A stretch of 64,000 nucleotides of DNA from JACQFZ01 sp045810625 (GCA_045810625.1 JBJMVQ010000029.1:1-64000); one strand, 5' to 3'. Numbered from the stretch's first letter, positions 8,133-16,141 are shown. Notes: generated from the sequence alone by a model not told the origin. Numbers and translations: made by a program.

Positions 8133-8492
8133 GTGTACACGGCCGGCCTCGTGGCGTTCATCCGCGAGCCGCACGGGGCGGCGAAATGGGCCGTGATCGG
8201 CGTATTCGTCGCCGTCGCCGCTGTGTTTCTCCTGATCGGTCTCGCGCTCGGACGGTTCGAGCGTTGGCGCGTGAAGATGGGCGCCGTGCTCGTAGCGGGC
8301 GGCGCTGTCGCAGCGTTCGTCGCTTTGACGATCATTCTGTTCGCGATGTCCGAGGAGTTTGAAGCGCTCGTCCCGGGTCATCATCTTGCTCTGTTTAGCG
8401 ACTACGTCGCGGGCGGCGCCGTGATCGTGGGCGCGTTGCTGATCGGGGGTGTGCTGTGGCGCATGGGAGCGACAAAAAGCGCTCCGCCCTGA
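8133..8492 (+). CDS. Four-helix membrane protein, start uncertain
   Basis: At least 119 residues with four hydrophobic segments. From GTG 8133 the protein would begin inside the first membrane helix: the same frame continues upstream through RKALAIVCHGFAGLF to CTG 8085, with no ATG, GTG or TTG in between. CTG 8085 overlaps the stop codon of the previous gene (CTGCGTAA), so a CTG start with coupling would give a complete first helix and 135 residues. No Shine-Dalgarno is clear at either point. Function unknown. Confidence 0.5.
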   Translation: MYTAGLVAFIREPHGAAKWAVIGVFVAVAAVFLLIGLALGRFERWRVKMGAVLVAGGAVAAFVALTIILFAMSEEFEALVPGHHLALFSDYVAGGAVIVGALLIGGVLWRMGATKSAPP

Positions 8493-8637
8493 ACGCATTA
8501 AATCCGCCGTTGCTTGCGGATCCTCTCGGGCTCCTGAAAGATCGTCCGCTCTCTCAATTAGCGCGCGGCGCATTTCCCTGCAAACGTCGTTAGCGGCGCC
8601 ATCGGCCGGTTGTTATGATTTTTGCAGCGAGGACCCG

Positions 8638-9123
8638 ATGGATACCGATAATGAGTGTCAGCGCGAAGAGCTTTCGCTGTCCGACGCCGCCGAATACCTG
8701 TTGCAGGAGTGCCGCACCGTCCTGCCCGGCATTCAGGCGCTCTTCGGATTTCAACTCGTGTCGGTATTCAATGACGGTTTCTCCAAGAATCTCACGGGCG
8801 ATGAGCAATATTTACATTTGCTCGCCATCGCCGTGATTGCCGTCGCGACCGCCATCATCATGACGCCGGCGGCGTATCATCGTCAGGCCGGCGCGCGTCA
8901 GGTCACCGAGCGATTCATCCGAGTCTCGTCGCGCCTGCTGCTCTGGAGCATGCCGTTTCTGGCGGTCGGCGTATGCCTCGACTTTTACCTGATCGCCCGA
9001 ATAATCGCCGGGAATCCGCTGGCGACCGCGGTCGCGCTCGCATTGTTCGCGGCGTTTGCGGCGTTGTGGTTCGTGCTGCCGCGCACGCGTCGCCTGCAAC
9101 GCTTGCTCGGAAAAAAGACGTGA
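8638..9123 (+). CDS. DUF6328-like membrane protein
   Basis: A 161-residue protein. The N-terminal soluble part (EYLLQECRTVLPGIQALFGFQL) and the following helices with the HLLAIAVIAVATAIIMTPAAYHR segment match a family of small four-helix membrane proteins that I recall as DUF6328. ATG 8638 has GAGGA 8 bases upstream. It is the third small membrane protein in a row on this strand. Function unknown. Confidence 0.65.
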   Translation: MDTDNECQREELSLSDAAEYLLQECRTVLPGIQALFGFQLVSVFNDGFSKNLTGDEQYLHLLAIAVIAVATAIIMTPAAYHRQAGARQVTERFIRVSSRLLLWSMPFLAVGVCLDFYLIARIIAGNPLATAVALALFAAFAALWFVLPRTRRLQRLLGKKT

Positions 9124-9207
9124 ACTGAAGCGACTTGCAGAGCTGTTGCCGGACCTTGCCACCCGGCCGATAATGCCGGTTCGGCAAAGCGCCAGGCGAA
9201 ATCCTCC

Positions 9208-10605
9208 ATGACCACGCAGCCCGGCTATCGGACGGACACCGAAGACGCCACATCTCTCACTGGCCGGCTCGCCGGCGCGCTGCGCGGTTACCGCTTCGAA
9301 ACCTTACCCGGTCACGTCGTCGAGTTGAGCAAGCACTGCCTGCTCGACTGGCTCGGCGTGACGCTCGCTGGGTCGCGCGAGCCCGCGGCGGCGATCGTTC
9401 GCGCCGAGGCGCTCGCGCAAGGCGATAGTGCGCGCTGCTCGCTCATCGGGACGCGCGCGAAGACGTCGCCGTTCTGGGCGGCGCTCGTCAACGGCACCGC
9501 TTCTCACGCGCTCGATTTTGACGACGTCGTCAGCGCGATGATGGGCCATCCGACGGTTCCGATCGTCCCGGCGCTTCTCGCGGCTGCCGAAACGAGCGAG
9601 CGCGCCGACGGCAAAGCTTATATCACCGCGTTTGTCGCCGGGCTCGAGGCCGAGTGCCGCATTGGCGCATACATGGCGCCGAGTCATTACGCCCGCGGCT
9701 TTCATGTCACGAGCACCGTCGGCACGTTCGGCGCGGCCGCGGCGTGCGCGCACTGGCTCGGTTTGAGCCTCCTGCAGTGGCAAACCGCATTCGGCCTCGC
9801 CGGCACGCAGGCGGCCGGTCTGAAGTCGATGTTCGGCACAATGACGAAGCCGTTCCATGCCGGCCGCGCGGCGGCGTGCGGTTTGCTCGCCGCGCGTCTC
9901 GCGGCGAACGGATTCACCGCGCATCCGGACGTACTCGATACCAAGCAGGGTTTCGGTCCAACGCAAAGCGACACGCTGAAGCCCCAAGCGGTCCTCCATG
10001 ACCTCGGGCGCACATTCGGCATCACCGGCGTGCTCTTCAAGTATCATGCGGCGTGTTATCTCACCCACGCTGGAATCGAAGCGCTGCTTCAGTTGAAGCG
10101 CGAGCGCGATTTCACACCGGGGCAAGTGACATCGGTGCGCCTACGCGTCGGTCCTGGACATCTCGGAGTCTGCAACATTCCGACGCCCAAGACCGCGCTC
10201 GAAGCAAAGTTCAGTCTGCGCTTCACGGCGGCGATGGCGATCGCGACCGGCGATTTGGGTGAGGGCGCGTTCACCGACGCGCTCGTACGCGATCCGCGTC
10301 TGGTCGCGTTGTCCGACAAAGTTACCGTCGAACCCGTGACGACGCTGCCCAATTCGTATACGAGCGAAGTAGAAGTGGCACTCGCCGACGGTTCCGTGCT
10401 GCGCGCGGTCGGCGATGTTTCGAAGCCCGCCGCATCGTCCGAGCTTGATCGGCAGTGGCGGAAGCTAGCCGCCAAGTTTCATTCGCTCGCCGACCCCATT
10501 ATCGGGGAGCCGCCGGCGGGGCAGATCGTCGAGCGAGTCGGGCGGCTCGAAGCAAGTGGCGATATTCGGGAGATCGTTGCTCTTGCCTGCACGCCCGGCA
10601 CGTGA
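9208..10605 (+). CDS. MmgE/PrpD family protein
   Basis: A 465-residue protein of the family that includes 2-methylcitrate dehydratase (PrpD) and cis-aconitate decarboxylase. Family hallmarks are HCLLDWLGVTLAGS, NGTASHALDFDDV, GHPTVPIVPALLA, a GYHVTSTVGTFGAAAA-like segment (GFHVTSTVGTFG) and FKYHAACYLTHAGIEALL. Substrate cannot be read from sequence: the family has many isofunctional groups. It is the first gene of a co-directional set with two MaoC dehydratases, an acyl-CoA dehydrogenase and a CoA-transferase, which suggests turnover of a branched or dicarboxylic acid. ATG 9208 has no strong Shine-Dalgarno. Confidence 0.85.
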   Translation: MTTQPGYRTDTEDATSLTGRLAGALRGYRFETLPGHVVELSKHCLLDWLGVTLAGSREPAAAIVRAEALAQGDSARCSLIGTRAKTSPFWAALVNGTASHALDFDDVVSAMMGHPTVPIVPALLAAAETSERADGKAYITAFVAGLEAECRIGAYMAPSHYARGFHVTSTVGTFGAAAACAHWLGLSLLQWQTAFGLAGTQAAGLKSMFGTMTKPFHAGRAAACGLLAARLAANGFTAHPDVLDTKQGFGPTQSDTLKPQAVLHDLGRTFGITGVLFKYHAACYLTHAGIEALLQLKRERDFTPGQVTSVRLRVGPGHLGVCNIPTPKTALEAKFSLRFTAAMAIATGDLGEGAFTDALVRDPRLVALSDKVTVEPVTTLPNSYTSEVEVALADGSVLRAVGDVSKPAASSELDRQWRKLAAKFHSLADPIIGEPPAGQIVERVGRLEASGDIREIVALACTPGT

Positions 10606-10624
10606 TGCGTTCTCCGGGGACTCT

Positions 10625-10672
10625 ACCCGCCCCTCCCATTCCCTCTCCCGCACGCGGAGGAGGGTCAGGCTG
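10625..10672. repeat. CCCTC-rich dispersed repeat
   Basis: CCCGCCCCTCCCATTCCCTC followed by TCCCGCACGCGGAGGAGGG, a GC-rich imperfect hairpin of the same family as 1818-1856. It lies between two co-directional genes (9208-10605 and 10711-11262) and could attenuate read-through. Confidence 0.5.
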
Positions 10673-10710
10673 GGCACGCTTTCCTTCATCGTTAACATGT
10701 GCAAGCACTA

Positions 10711-11262
10711 ATGACTGAAATCGACGATTTGTTGCGCCGTGCGCAGAAGTGGCCGAAGGGTAACTACTTCGACGACTTTACCGTTGGCCAGGTGTTCGAG
10801 CATCACTGGGGGCGCACGTTGTCGGAGGCGGACAACACGCTCTTCAGCACCATGACGCTGCATTTCAATCCGCTTTACTTCAACGCGGAATTCGCAAAAG
10901 CGCATGAGCATCCGGGCGTCGTGATCAATCCGATGCTCGTGTTTCTGACGGTATTCGGCCTGACGGTCGAAGACTTGAGCGAGGCGGGCGGGGCGTTCCT
11001 GGGCGTCGAGAAGCTCACGTTTCATCGTGCCGTGTATCCGGGCGACACGCTCACGGCACGCAGCAAAGTGATCGCGCTGCGCGAATCGAAGACGCACGCC
11101 AACAGCGGGATTGCGAGCTGGCACACCGAAGGACACAACCAGAAGGGTGAGCGCGTGATCGATTTCGAGCGGACCAATATGGTCAACAGGCGACCGGGTG
11201 GTTCGACGTCGCTCACCACGGGTGGTTCGACGCCGCTCACCGCAGGAGGAGGACGAGCATGA
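10711..11262 (+). CDS. MaoC family dehydratase with an unusual repeat tail
   Basis: A 183-residue hot-dog fold hydratase/dehydratase. The segments NYFDDFTVGQVFEHHWGRT and the catalytic Asn/His region HFNPLYFNAEFAKAHEHPG are typical of the MaoC/(R)-enoyl-CoA hydratase and mesaconyl/itaconyl-CoA hydratase branch. The domain ends near residue 160; the tail is two copies of an 8-residue unit (GGSTSLTT, GGSTPLTA) encoded by a 24-bp tandem repeat that looks like inserted repeat DNA. ATG 10711 is used rather than GTG 10699. The stop overlaps the start of the acyl-CoA dehydrogenase (ATGA), so the two are coupled. Confidence 0.85.
   Translation: MTEIDDLLRRAQKWPKGNYFDDFTVGQVFEHHWGRTLSEADNTLFSTMTLHFNPLYFNAEFAKAHEHPGVVINPMLVFLTVFGLTVEDLSEAGGAFLGVEKLTFHRAVYPGDTLTARSKVIALRESKTHANSGIASWHTEGHNQKGERVIDFERTNMVNRRPGGSTSLTTGGSTPLTAGGGRA
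11196..11243. repeat. 24-bp tandem repeat inside the MaoC 3' end
   Basis: Two 24-base units (11196-11219 and 11220-11243) differing at two positions. They are in frame and add a 16-residue Gly/Ser/Thr tail to the MaoC protein without breaking the coupling to the next gene. Confidence 0.85.
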
Positions 11263-12473
11263 CGATCGTGCACAAGCGAACGCTGACGCCGCGGCCCGAC
11301 GCGCCGAATCACATGACCGAAGAGCGGCGCATGATCCAGCAGGCGGCGCGCGAGTTCGCGATGAAAGAAGTGTTGCCGGTCGCGAACAAGCTCGATCCGT
11401 TGAACGAAGACATTCCGATGTCGCTTCGCGAGAAGCTCGCGGAAATGGGTTTCTTCGGCATTCTGATTCCGAAAGAGTACGGCGGTCTCGGCCTCGGCGT
11501 ATTCGAGTACTGCCTTGTAACGGAGGAGCTGTCGCGCGCGTGGATGAGCGTTGCCAGTCTCATCGCACGCGGCAATGGGCTTGGCATCGGCGGCATGAGC
11601 GAGGCGCGAGTGCGGGAACTGCTGCCGCGCATGGCGCGGGGTGAATATCTCGGGGCGTTCTCGCTTTCGGAGCCGAACGCGGGCTCCGATGTCGCGAACA
11701 TCACCTGCCGCGCGAAGCGTGACGGCGACGGCTGGGTCATCAACGGCTCGAAGATGTGGTGCACGTTTGCCGACGGCGCCGATTACCTCACGGTCTTCGC
11801 GCGCACCGATCCCAACGTCGATCCAAACGCGCGTCACAAAGGTATTAGCGTCTTTCATATCCCGAAGCAGCGCGGCACGTTGCCGAAGGGCATCAACGGA
11901 ACGCCGGTGAAGAAGATCGGCTACCGCGGCTGGAAGACCTGGGAGCTCGCGTTCGACGACTTCCACGTGCCGGCATCTGCGCTGGTCGGTGAGGAAGGCA
12001 AGGCCTTTTACTCGGTGATGGGCGGCCTCGAAATCGCTCGCGCCCACACCGCCGCGCGCGCCATCGGTCTCGCGCGAGGTGCGCTCGAAGACTCGATCAA
12101 GTACGCGCACGAGCGCGTGCAGTTCAACGAGCCGATCGCGAATTTTCAGGCGATCCGCTTCAAGATCGCCGACATGGCGACGGAGATCGAGGCGGCGCGC
12201 CAGCTCATGTATTTCGTCGCTAGCGAGATCGATAGCGGCCGACGCTGCGACCGCGAGGCGTCGATGCTGAAGCTGTTCGCGAGCGAGATGGCCGAGCGCG
12301 TGACGAGCGAAGGTATTCAGATCCACGGCGGCGCCGGTTATACCACCGACTTTGCCGTCGAGCGCTACTGGCGCGATGCGCGGCTGACGAAAATCTTCGA
12401 AGGTACGTCGGAAATTCAGAAGCGGATTATTTCGGACCGGCTGCTCGGCGAAATAAAGAAAGTGCCGACATAA
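11259..12473 (+). CDS. Acyl-CoA dehydrogenase
   Basis: A 404-residue FAD enzyme that oxidises an acyl-CoA to the 2,3-enoyl-CoA and passes electrons to ETF. Domains in order: N-terminal helices with ARVLP-like AMKEVLPVANKLDP, the FAD-binding GAFSLSEPNAGSDVANI (residues about 130-146), the middle beta-barrel, and the C-terminal helices with IQIHGGAGYTTDF and the FEGTSEIQK end. Length is normal. Substrate not determined; context with MaoC and CoA-transferase suggests a small branched or dicarboxylyl-CoA. ATG 11259 overlaps the previous stop by four bases and has AGGAGGA upstream. The last codons are duplicated downstream of a REP pair. Confidence 0.93.
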   Translation: MTIVHKRTLTPRPDAPNHMTEERRMIQQAAREFAMKEVLPVANKLDPLNEDIPMSLREKLAEMGFFGILIPKEYGGLGLGVFEYCLVTEELSRAWMSVASLIARGNGLGIGGMSEARVRELLPRMARGEYLGAFSLSEPNAGSDVANITCRAKRDGDGWVINGSKMWCTFADGADYLTVFARTDPNVDPNARHKGISVFHIPKQRGTLPKGINGTPVKKIGYRGWKTWELAFDDFHVPASALVGEEGKAFYSVMGGLEIARAHTAARAIGLARGALEDSIKYAHERVQFNEPIANFQAIRFKIADMATEIEAARQLMYFVASEIDSGRRCDREASMLKLFASEMAERVTSEGIQIHGGAGYTTDFAVERYWRDARLTKIFEGTSEIQKRIISDRLLGEIKKVPT

Positions 12474-12576
12474 AATGCGTAGCCCGGATGAAGGCGAGTC
12501 GCGCCGGAATCCGGGTCTTCGATTCCTGGATTTCGCTGCGCTTCATCCAGGCTACATATCTCGGCGAAATAAAGAA
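12444..12576. repeat. 17-bp direct repeats flanking the REP pair
   Basis: CTCGGCGAAATAAAGAA occurs at 12444-12460, inside the end of the acyl-CoA dehydrogenase gene, and again at 12560-12576, just after the REP pair. The second copy is non-coding. The arrangement looks like a target duplication or a small duplication made when the REP pair arrived. Confidence 0.8.
12479..12556. repeat. Inverted pair of REP elements (BIME-like)
   Basis: First element GTAGCCCGGATGAAGGCGAG to CCGGAATCCGGG (12479-12515) is inverted relative to the second, TCCTGGATTTCGCTGCGC to TCATCCAGGCTACA (12524-12556). Both carry the GTAGCC/GGCTAC border seen beside the RAYT gene at 343-456. The pair begins 6 bases after the stop of the acyl-CoA dehydrogenase gene. 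Confidence 0.8.
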
Positions 12577-12634
12577 GGCACACGGATGACATCGACATCG
12601 ATAAAAGGCGGTGCGCCCTGATACGACGCGCTCT

Positions 12635-12800
12635 ACCGCAGAGGACGCAGAGGAAGGGCCGATAGAATAGGTAAGTGCGTAAGTTTTCGAGGGTCAGTAT
12701 CCGGACGGGTTTCCTCCGGATTCATGTAATTAAGGATGTCTGGGACGCAAGGTATATTGAATTTTTCCTCTGCGTCCTTTGCGTCCTCGGCGTGAGAAAA
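12635..12800. repeat. GCAGAGGAC-type dispersed repeat with inverted ends
   Basis: Left end ACCGCAGAGGACGCAGAGGA (12635-12654) and right end CCTCTGCGTCCTTTGCGTCC (12767-12786) are inverted relatives with a 9-base period; about 110 bases of AT-richer DNA lie between them. The same motif recurs at 61061-61140 and 63413-63550. It occupies the gap before the second MaoC gene. I see no gene in this 360-base interval. Confidence 0.65.
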
Positions 12801-12833
12801 GTGATTTGAAACTTTCCGGAGACATCTACCGGG

Positions 12834-13325
12834 ATGGACATGATGCGAACGATCTCGAGCCTCACCGGCAGGAACAACTACTTCGAAGACTTCGTCGTCG
12901 GCGCCGTATACGAGCACGCGCGCGGGCGCACGATCACCGAGACGGATAACCATATGATCACGCATCTCGTGATGAACACGGCGCAGGGCCATTTCAACGA
13001 AGACCGAATGGCGAAGACGCCATTCAAACATCGCATCAACTTCGGCGGCATCACCGCGTCGTTCATCATCGGCCTCGCGTCCGAGGACACAGCCGAGCAA
13101 GCGCTCGCGGAGCTCGGGCTCGACCAGATTCGCTTCAGCACGCCGGTGTATCACGGCGATACGCTCTATGCGTACACCGAGGTGTTGGCGAAGGAAGACG
13201 GCGATCGGCCGGATGCGGGCGTGGTCCGGTTCCGTCATGTCGGCATCAATCAGGACAAGAAGGTGGTTTTTACCGGCGAGCGCCGGGTACTCATCAAGCG
13301 CCGCAGCCATTGGGGCGCGCGGTGA
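12834..13325 (+). CDS. MaoC family dehydratase (second copy)
   Basis: A 163-residue hot-dog fold protein: NYFEDFVVGAVYEHARGRT, then ITETDNHMITHLVMNTAQ and HFNEDRMAKTPFKHRINFGG, which contains the usual catalytic His region. It is about 30-40 percent like the other MaoC protein of this cluster by eye, so it is a paralogue with probably a different substrate. Three close ATGs (12834, 12840, 12843) are possible; the first is used. A repeat element separates it from the acyl-CoA dehydrogenase gene, so it may have its own promoter. Confidence 0.87.
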   Translation: MDMMRTISSLTGRNNYFEDFVVGAVYEHARGRTITETDNHMITHLVMNTAQGHFNEDRMAKTPFKHRINFGGITASFIIGLASEDTAEQALAELGLDQIRFSTPVYHGDTLYAYTEVLAKEDGDRPDAGVVRFRHVGINQDKKVVFTGERRVLIKRRSHWGAR

Positions 13326-13420
13326 ACTTGTCATGATGATGCATGGTTTCGCGCGGAGCGGGAGTGCCGAGGTGTGGCATGGGAACGGTAAGGACGAGGG
13401 CGTCAGTGTGGTAAGTCGCA

Positions 13421-13465
13421 TCTCCTCTCCGGCAGGGCGGGGGAGGGTTGGGGTGGGGGCGCTCG
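13421..13465. repeat. Inverted copy of the CCCTC-rich repeat
   Basis: GGCAGGGCGGGGGAGGGTTG followed by GGGTGGGGGC is the reverse complement of the CCCCCACCCCAACCCTC-type element. It lies in the 283-base gap between the MaoC and CoA-transferase genes, where I see no gene. Confidence 0.5.
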
Positions 13466-13608
13466 TCGCGCGTACCGCTGTTGACGGCGAGCACGTCGGC
13501 GACGTTGCCGTTGCTGAACCGTCGTTCATCGAAACGCCCGTGCCGCGATCGTGCCGTTCGGCACTTCGCATCTCGGGCGCTGCAATGCGGGAATCCGGAC
13601 CTTAACTC

Positions 13609-14853
13609 ATGACCAACCGCTCCAATCCCGCAGCCGGCCCGCTTGCCGGCGTCAAGGTCATCGACCTGACGCAAATGCTCGCGGGTCCGTTCTGCACGCT
13701 GTTGCTTGCGGATCTCGGCGCCGATGTCATCAAAGTCGAGCCGCTCGATGGCGATACCACGCGCTCGCAACTGCCGTTCTTCGACGATGACGAGAAGCAC
13801 TACTACGGCGGCTACTTCCATAGCGTCAACCGCAACAAAGCGAGCGTCGCGATCGATCTGAAGCAATCCGCGGGCCGCGAAATTCTGCGGCGCCTGGTGC
13901 GCAATGCGGACGTGCTGGTCGAAAACTTTCGCGTCGGCGTGATGGATCGTCTCGACATGAGCTACGAGCAGCTGCGCGAGATCAATCCGCGGCTCGTCTA
14001 CGCCTGCGTGCGCGGCTTCGGCGATCCGCGCACCGGCGCGAGCCCGTACGCCGACTGGCCCGCGTTCGACGTCGTCGCGCAGGCGATGGGCGGACTCATG
14101 GGCATCACCGGGCCGGCCGCGGGCCAGCCGTGCAAAATCGGGCCCGGCATCGGCGACATTTATCCCGCGACGCTCTTGGCGTTCGGCATCGTCGCCGCGC
14201 TGCGCCACGCCGAGCGCACGGGTGAGGGCCAGTTCGTCGACATCGCCATGTACGACGGCATCCTCGCGCTCTGCGAGCGCCTGGTTTATCAGCACGCCTA
14301 CACCGGCGAGATTCCGCAGCAGCAGGGCAACAGCCACCCCATGCTCGTGCCGTTCGATATTTTCAAAACCAAAGACGGCTGGGTCGCGATCGCAACGCCG
14401 CGCGACGCGCAGTGGGCCGAGCTGTGCCGATGTATCGCCCGTCCCGAGCTCGCGGAGGATCCCCTCTACAGGCTGCGCGACGACCGCTTGCGGCACGCCG
14501 AGGAAGTCCGAAAGATCGTGAGCGACTGGACTGCTGCGCGCACGAACCGCGAAGCCATGGAAGCGCTTGGCGGTCGCGTTCCGGCGGGCCCGGTCAACAA
14601 CGCCGCCGATATCTTTGCCGATCCGCATGTCATGGCGCGCGACATGCTCGTGAGCCTCGAACATCCCGGCAGCCGACATCGCGGGACGTTCGCCGGCACA
14701 CCGCTCAAGTTCACGCGTACGCCGACCGGCCTCCCGCGCCGCGCGCCGCTCCTCGGCGAGCACACCGTCGAGGTGCTGCGCGACTGCGGATATACCGACG
14801 CGGAAGTGGACGATCTCCACGCGGCAGGGGTTGTCGGACGAGCGACCCGATAG
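13609..14853 (+). CDS. Family III CoA-transferase (CaiB/BaiF)
   Basis: A 414-residue enzyme that moves CoA between carboxylic acids. Seen: PLAGVKVIDLTQMLAGPF at the N-terminus, ADLGADVIKVEPLDGD, NRNKASVAIDLK, ADVLVENFRVGVM, the GFGDPRTGASPYADWPAFD region and GQFVDIAMYDGILAL, which holds the conserved Asp that forms the acyl-anhydride intermediate. The family includes formyl-CoA, succinyl-CoA:malate/citramalate, mesaconyl-CoA and itaconate CoA-transferases. Its place after MaoC and acyl-CoA dehydrogenase genes fits activation of a carboxylic acid for this pathway; the exact acid is unknown. Confidence 0.92.
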   Translation: MTNRSNPAAGPLAGVKVIDLTQMLAGPFCTLLLADLGADVIKVEPLDGDTTRSQLPFFDDDEKHYYGGYFHSVNRNKASVAIDLKQSAGREILRRLVRNADVLVENFRVGVMDRLDMSYEQLREINPRLVYACVRGFGDPRTGASPYADWPAFDVVAQAMGGLMGITGPAAGQPCKIGPGIGDIYPATLLAFGIVAALRHAERTGEGQFVDIAMYDGILALCERLVYQHAYTGEIPQQQGNSHPMLVPFDIFKTKDGWVAIATPRDAQWAELCRCIARPELAEDPLYRLRDDRLRHAEEVRKIVSDWTAARTNREAMEALGGRVPAGPVNNAADIFADPHVMARDMLVSLEHPGSRHRGTFAGTPLKFTRTPTGLPRRAPLLGEHTVEVLRDCGYTDAEVDDLHAAGVVGRATR

Positions 14854-15079
14854 AACTTCTCGGGGTGCGACGCCGCTCGACGACGGTCCGGCGCTATTTA
14901 CCTCAAGCGCGAATTTCCCGGGGATTCCCGCGCGGCTTGGACTTGTTCAGGAGATGATGTACCGCGGGCCGCGGAATATGGAAGTTAGCGGAAGTAGCTC
15001 GTGTCGTTGATGGGGTACTGACGTCGGATGCAATGAGCCGCGTGAAACAGTTGGCAGTTCTATTCGTGCTCCATACGGT

Positions 15080-15550
15080 ATGAATCGGTTGGCCGGCATC
15101 AAGATCGAATCGTGTTCCTCTACCGAACACCGTGGATGGCTCCCCCTACGCCGCGCACTTTGGCCGGACGAAACGATCGACGAGCACTTGGCGGAAATGG
15201 CGGCATTGATCGCCGAACCACAGCGCTACGTGCAGTTCGTTGCCTATACCAGCGAGCAGCAGCCTATCGGTTTCGCCGAGGCGTCGGTGCGGACCGATTA
15301 CGTCAATGGAACAAGGTCCTCCCCCGTCGCGTTTCTTGAAGGCATTTATGTGGCCCCGGCGTTCCGTCGCCACGGCGTGGCGTCCGCTCTCGTCTCTGCC
15401 GTTTCTTCGTGGGCACGAAGCGGGGGCTGCGTCGAGCTCGCATCCGATGCGCTGCTCGAAAATGAAGGCAGCCATGCATTTCATCGAGCGCTGGGCTTCG
15501 AAGAGACGGAACGAGTTGTCTACTTCCGCAAGGCACTGCCGCGGCTCTAG
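15080..15550 (+). CDS. GNAT acetyltransferase resembling aminoglycoside 6'-N-acetyltransferase
   Basis: A 156-residue acetyl-CoA-dependent acetyltransferase. Beyond the GNAT core (VAPAFRRHGVASALV is the acetyl-CoA loop) it has segments that I know from AAC(6')-I enzymes: LRRALWPDETIDEHLAEM, IGFAEASVRTDYVNGT, VAFLEGIYVAPAFRRHG, ELASDALLENEGSHAFHRAL and GFEETERVVYFRK. So aminoglycoside acetylation is a serious possibility, though such genes in environmental bacteria may have another native substrate. ATG 15080 has no good Shine-Dalgarno; the 226 bases upstream hold no gene I recognise. Confidence 0.8.
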   Translation: MNRLAGIKIESCSSTEHRGWLPLRRALWPDETIDEHLAEMAALIAEPQRYVQFVAYTSEQQPIGFAEASVRTDYVNGTRSSPVAFLEGIYVAPAFRRHGVASALVSAVSSWARSGGCVELASDALLENEGSHAFHRALGFEETERVVYFRKALPRL

Positions 15551-15593
15551 TCCAATCGCTCGATTGACGACCGCTAATCATTGAAGGGTTCGC

Positions 15594-15974
15594 ATGCCGA
15601 CAGCCGAAACACTCGAGCGATTCATTCAACGCGTCGAATCGGGCGCGCACGTTGAAGCTTGCGAAGAGTTTTACACGCAGAACTCCACTATGCAGGAGAA
15701 CAAGGCGCCGCCCAGAGTCGGCCGGGACGCGCACGTCGCAAACGAGCGCAAAATCTTGGCGTGCGCGAAACGGGTCGTTTCAAAGTGCGTTCGTCCTGTA
15801 TTCGTCAATGGAGACAGAGTCGTCATTCGATGGATCTTTCACTTCGAATGGCTCGATGGCACGGTGACGCACATGGAAGAGCTCGCCTACCAGCGCTGGG
15901 AAGGTGAGCGCATTGCGGAGGAGACCTTTTTCTACGACCCCGCGCAATTAAAACCCAAGAAACCGACGGGGTGA
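15594..15974 (+). CDS. SnoaL-like (NTF2 fold) protein
   Basis: A 126-residue protein with the cone-shaped NTF2-like pattern: an N-terminal helix (TLERFIQRVESGAHVEAC), YTQNSTMQENKAPPRVGRD and the strand pair WIFHFEWLDGTVTHMEELAYQRW. SnoaL-like proteins include polyketide cyclases, isomerases and non-enzymatic binders, so a precise role cannot be given. GAAGGG is 5 bases before ATG 15594. It is 43 bases downstream of the acetyltransferase gene. Confidence 0.75.
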   Translation: MPTAETLERFIQRVESGAHVEACEEFYTQNSTMQENKAPPRVGRDAHVANERKILACAKRVVSKCVRPVFVNGDRVVIRWIFHFEWLDGTVTHMEELAYQRWEGERIAEETFFYDPAQLKPKKPTG

Positions 15975-16141
15975 CGGTGTACGACGCCGGCCGCGCCGTC
16001 GCAGCGGCACGCTCGTACACGTTCTTTAACCCCGTTTCCGCTTCCACAACGTTTAAAGCGGTGAGCGCGATACGGGTGGCACGCGGTCTCGTGCTCGAGC
16101 GCAATCGGCGCGATGCGATCAAAAAACCCACGGGAGCCAAC

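Noticed and set aside
13294..14820. A 508-codon minus-strand frame across the CoA-transferase gene, and a similar one at 52569-54002 across the FAD-dehydrogenase
   Set aside because: Both are shadows of well-supported genes; neither has a sensible start region or a known domain.
14903..15130. Short minus-strand frame upstream of the acetyltransferase gene
   Set aside because: No recognisable family, no ribosome site and an overlap with the acetyltransferase start; I see no feature in 14854-15079.
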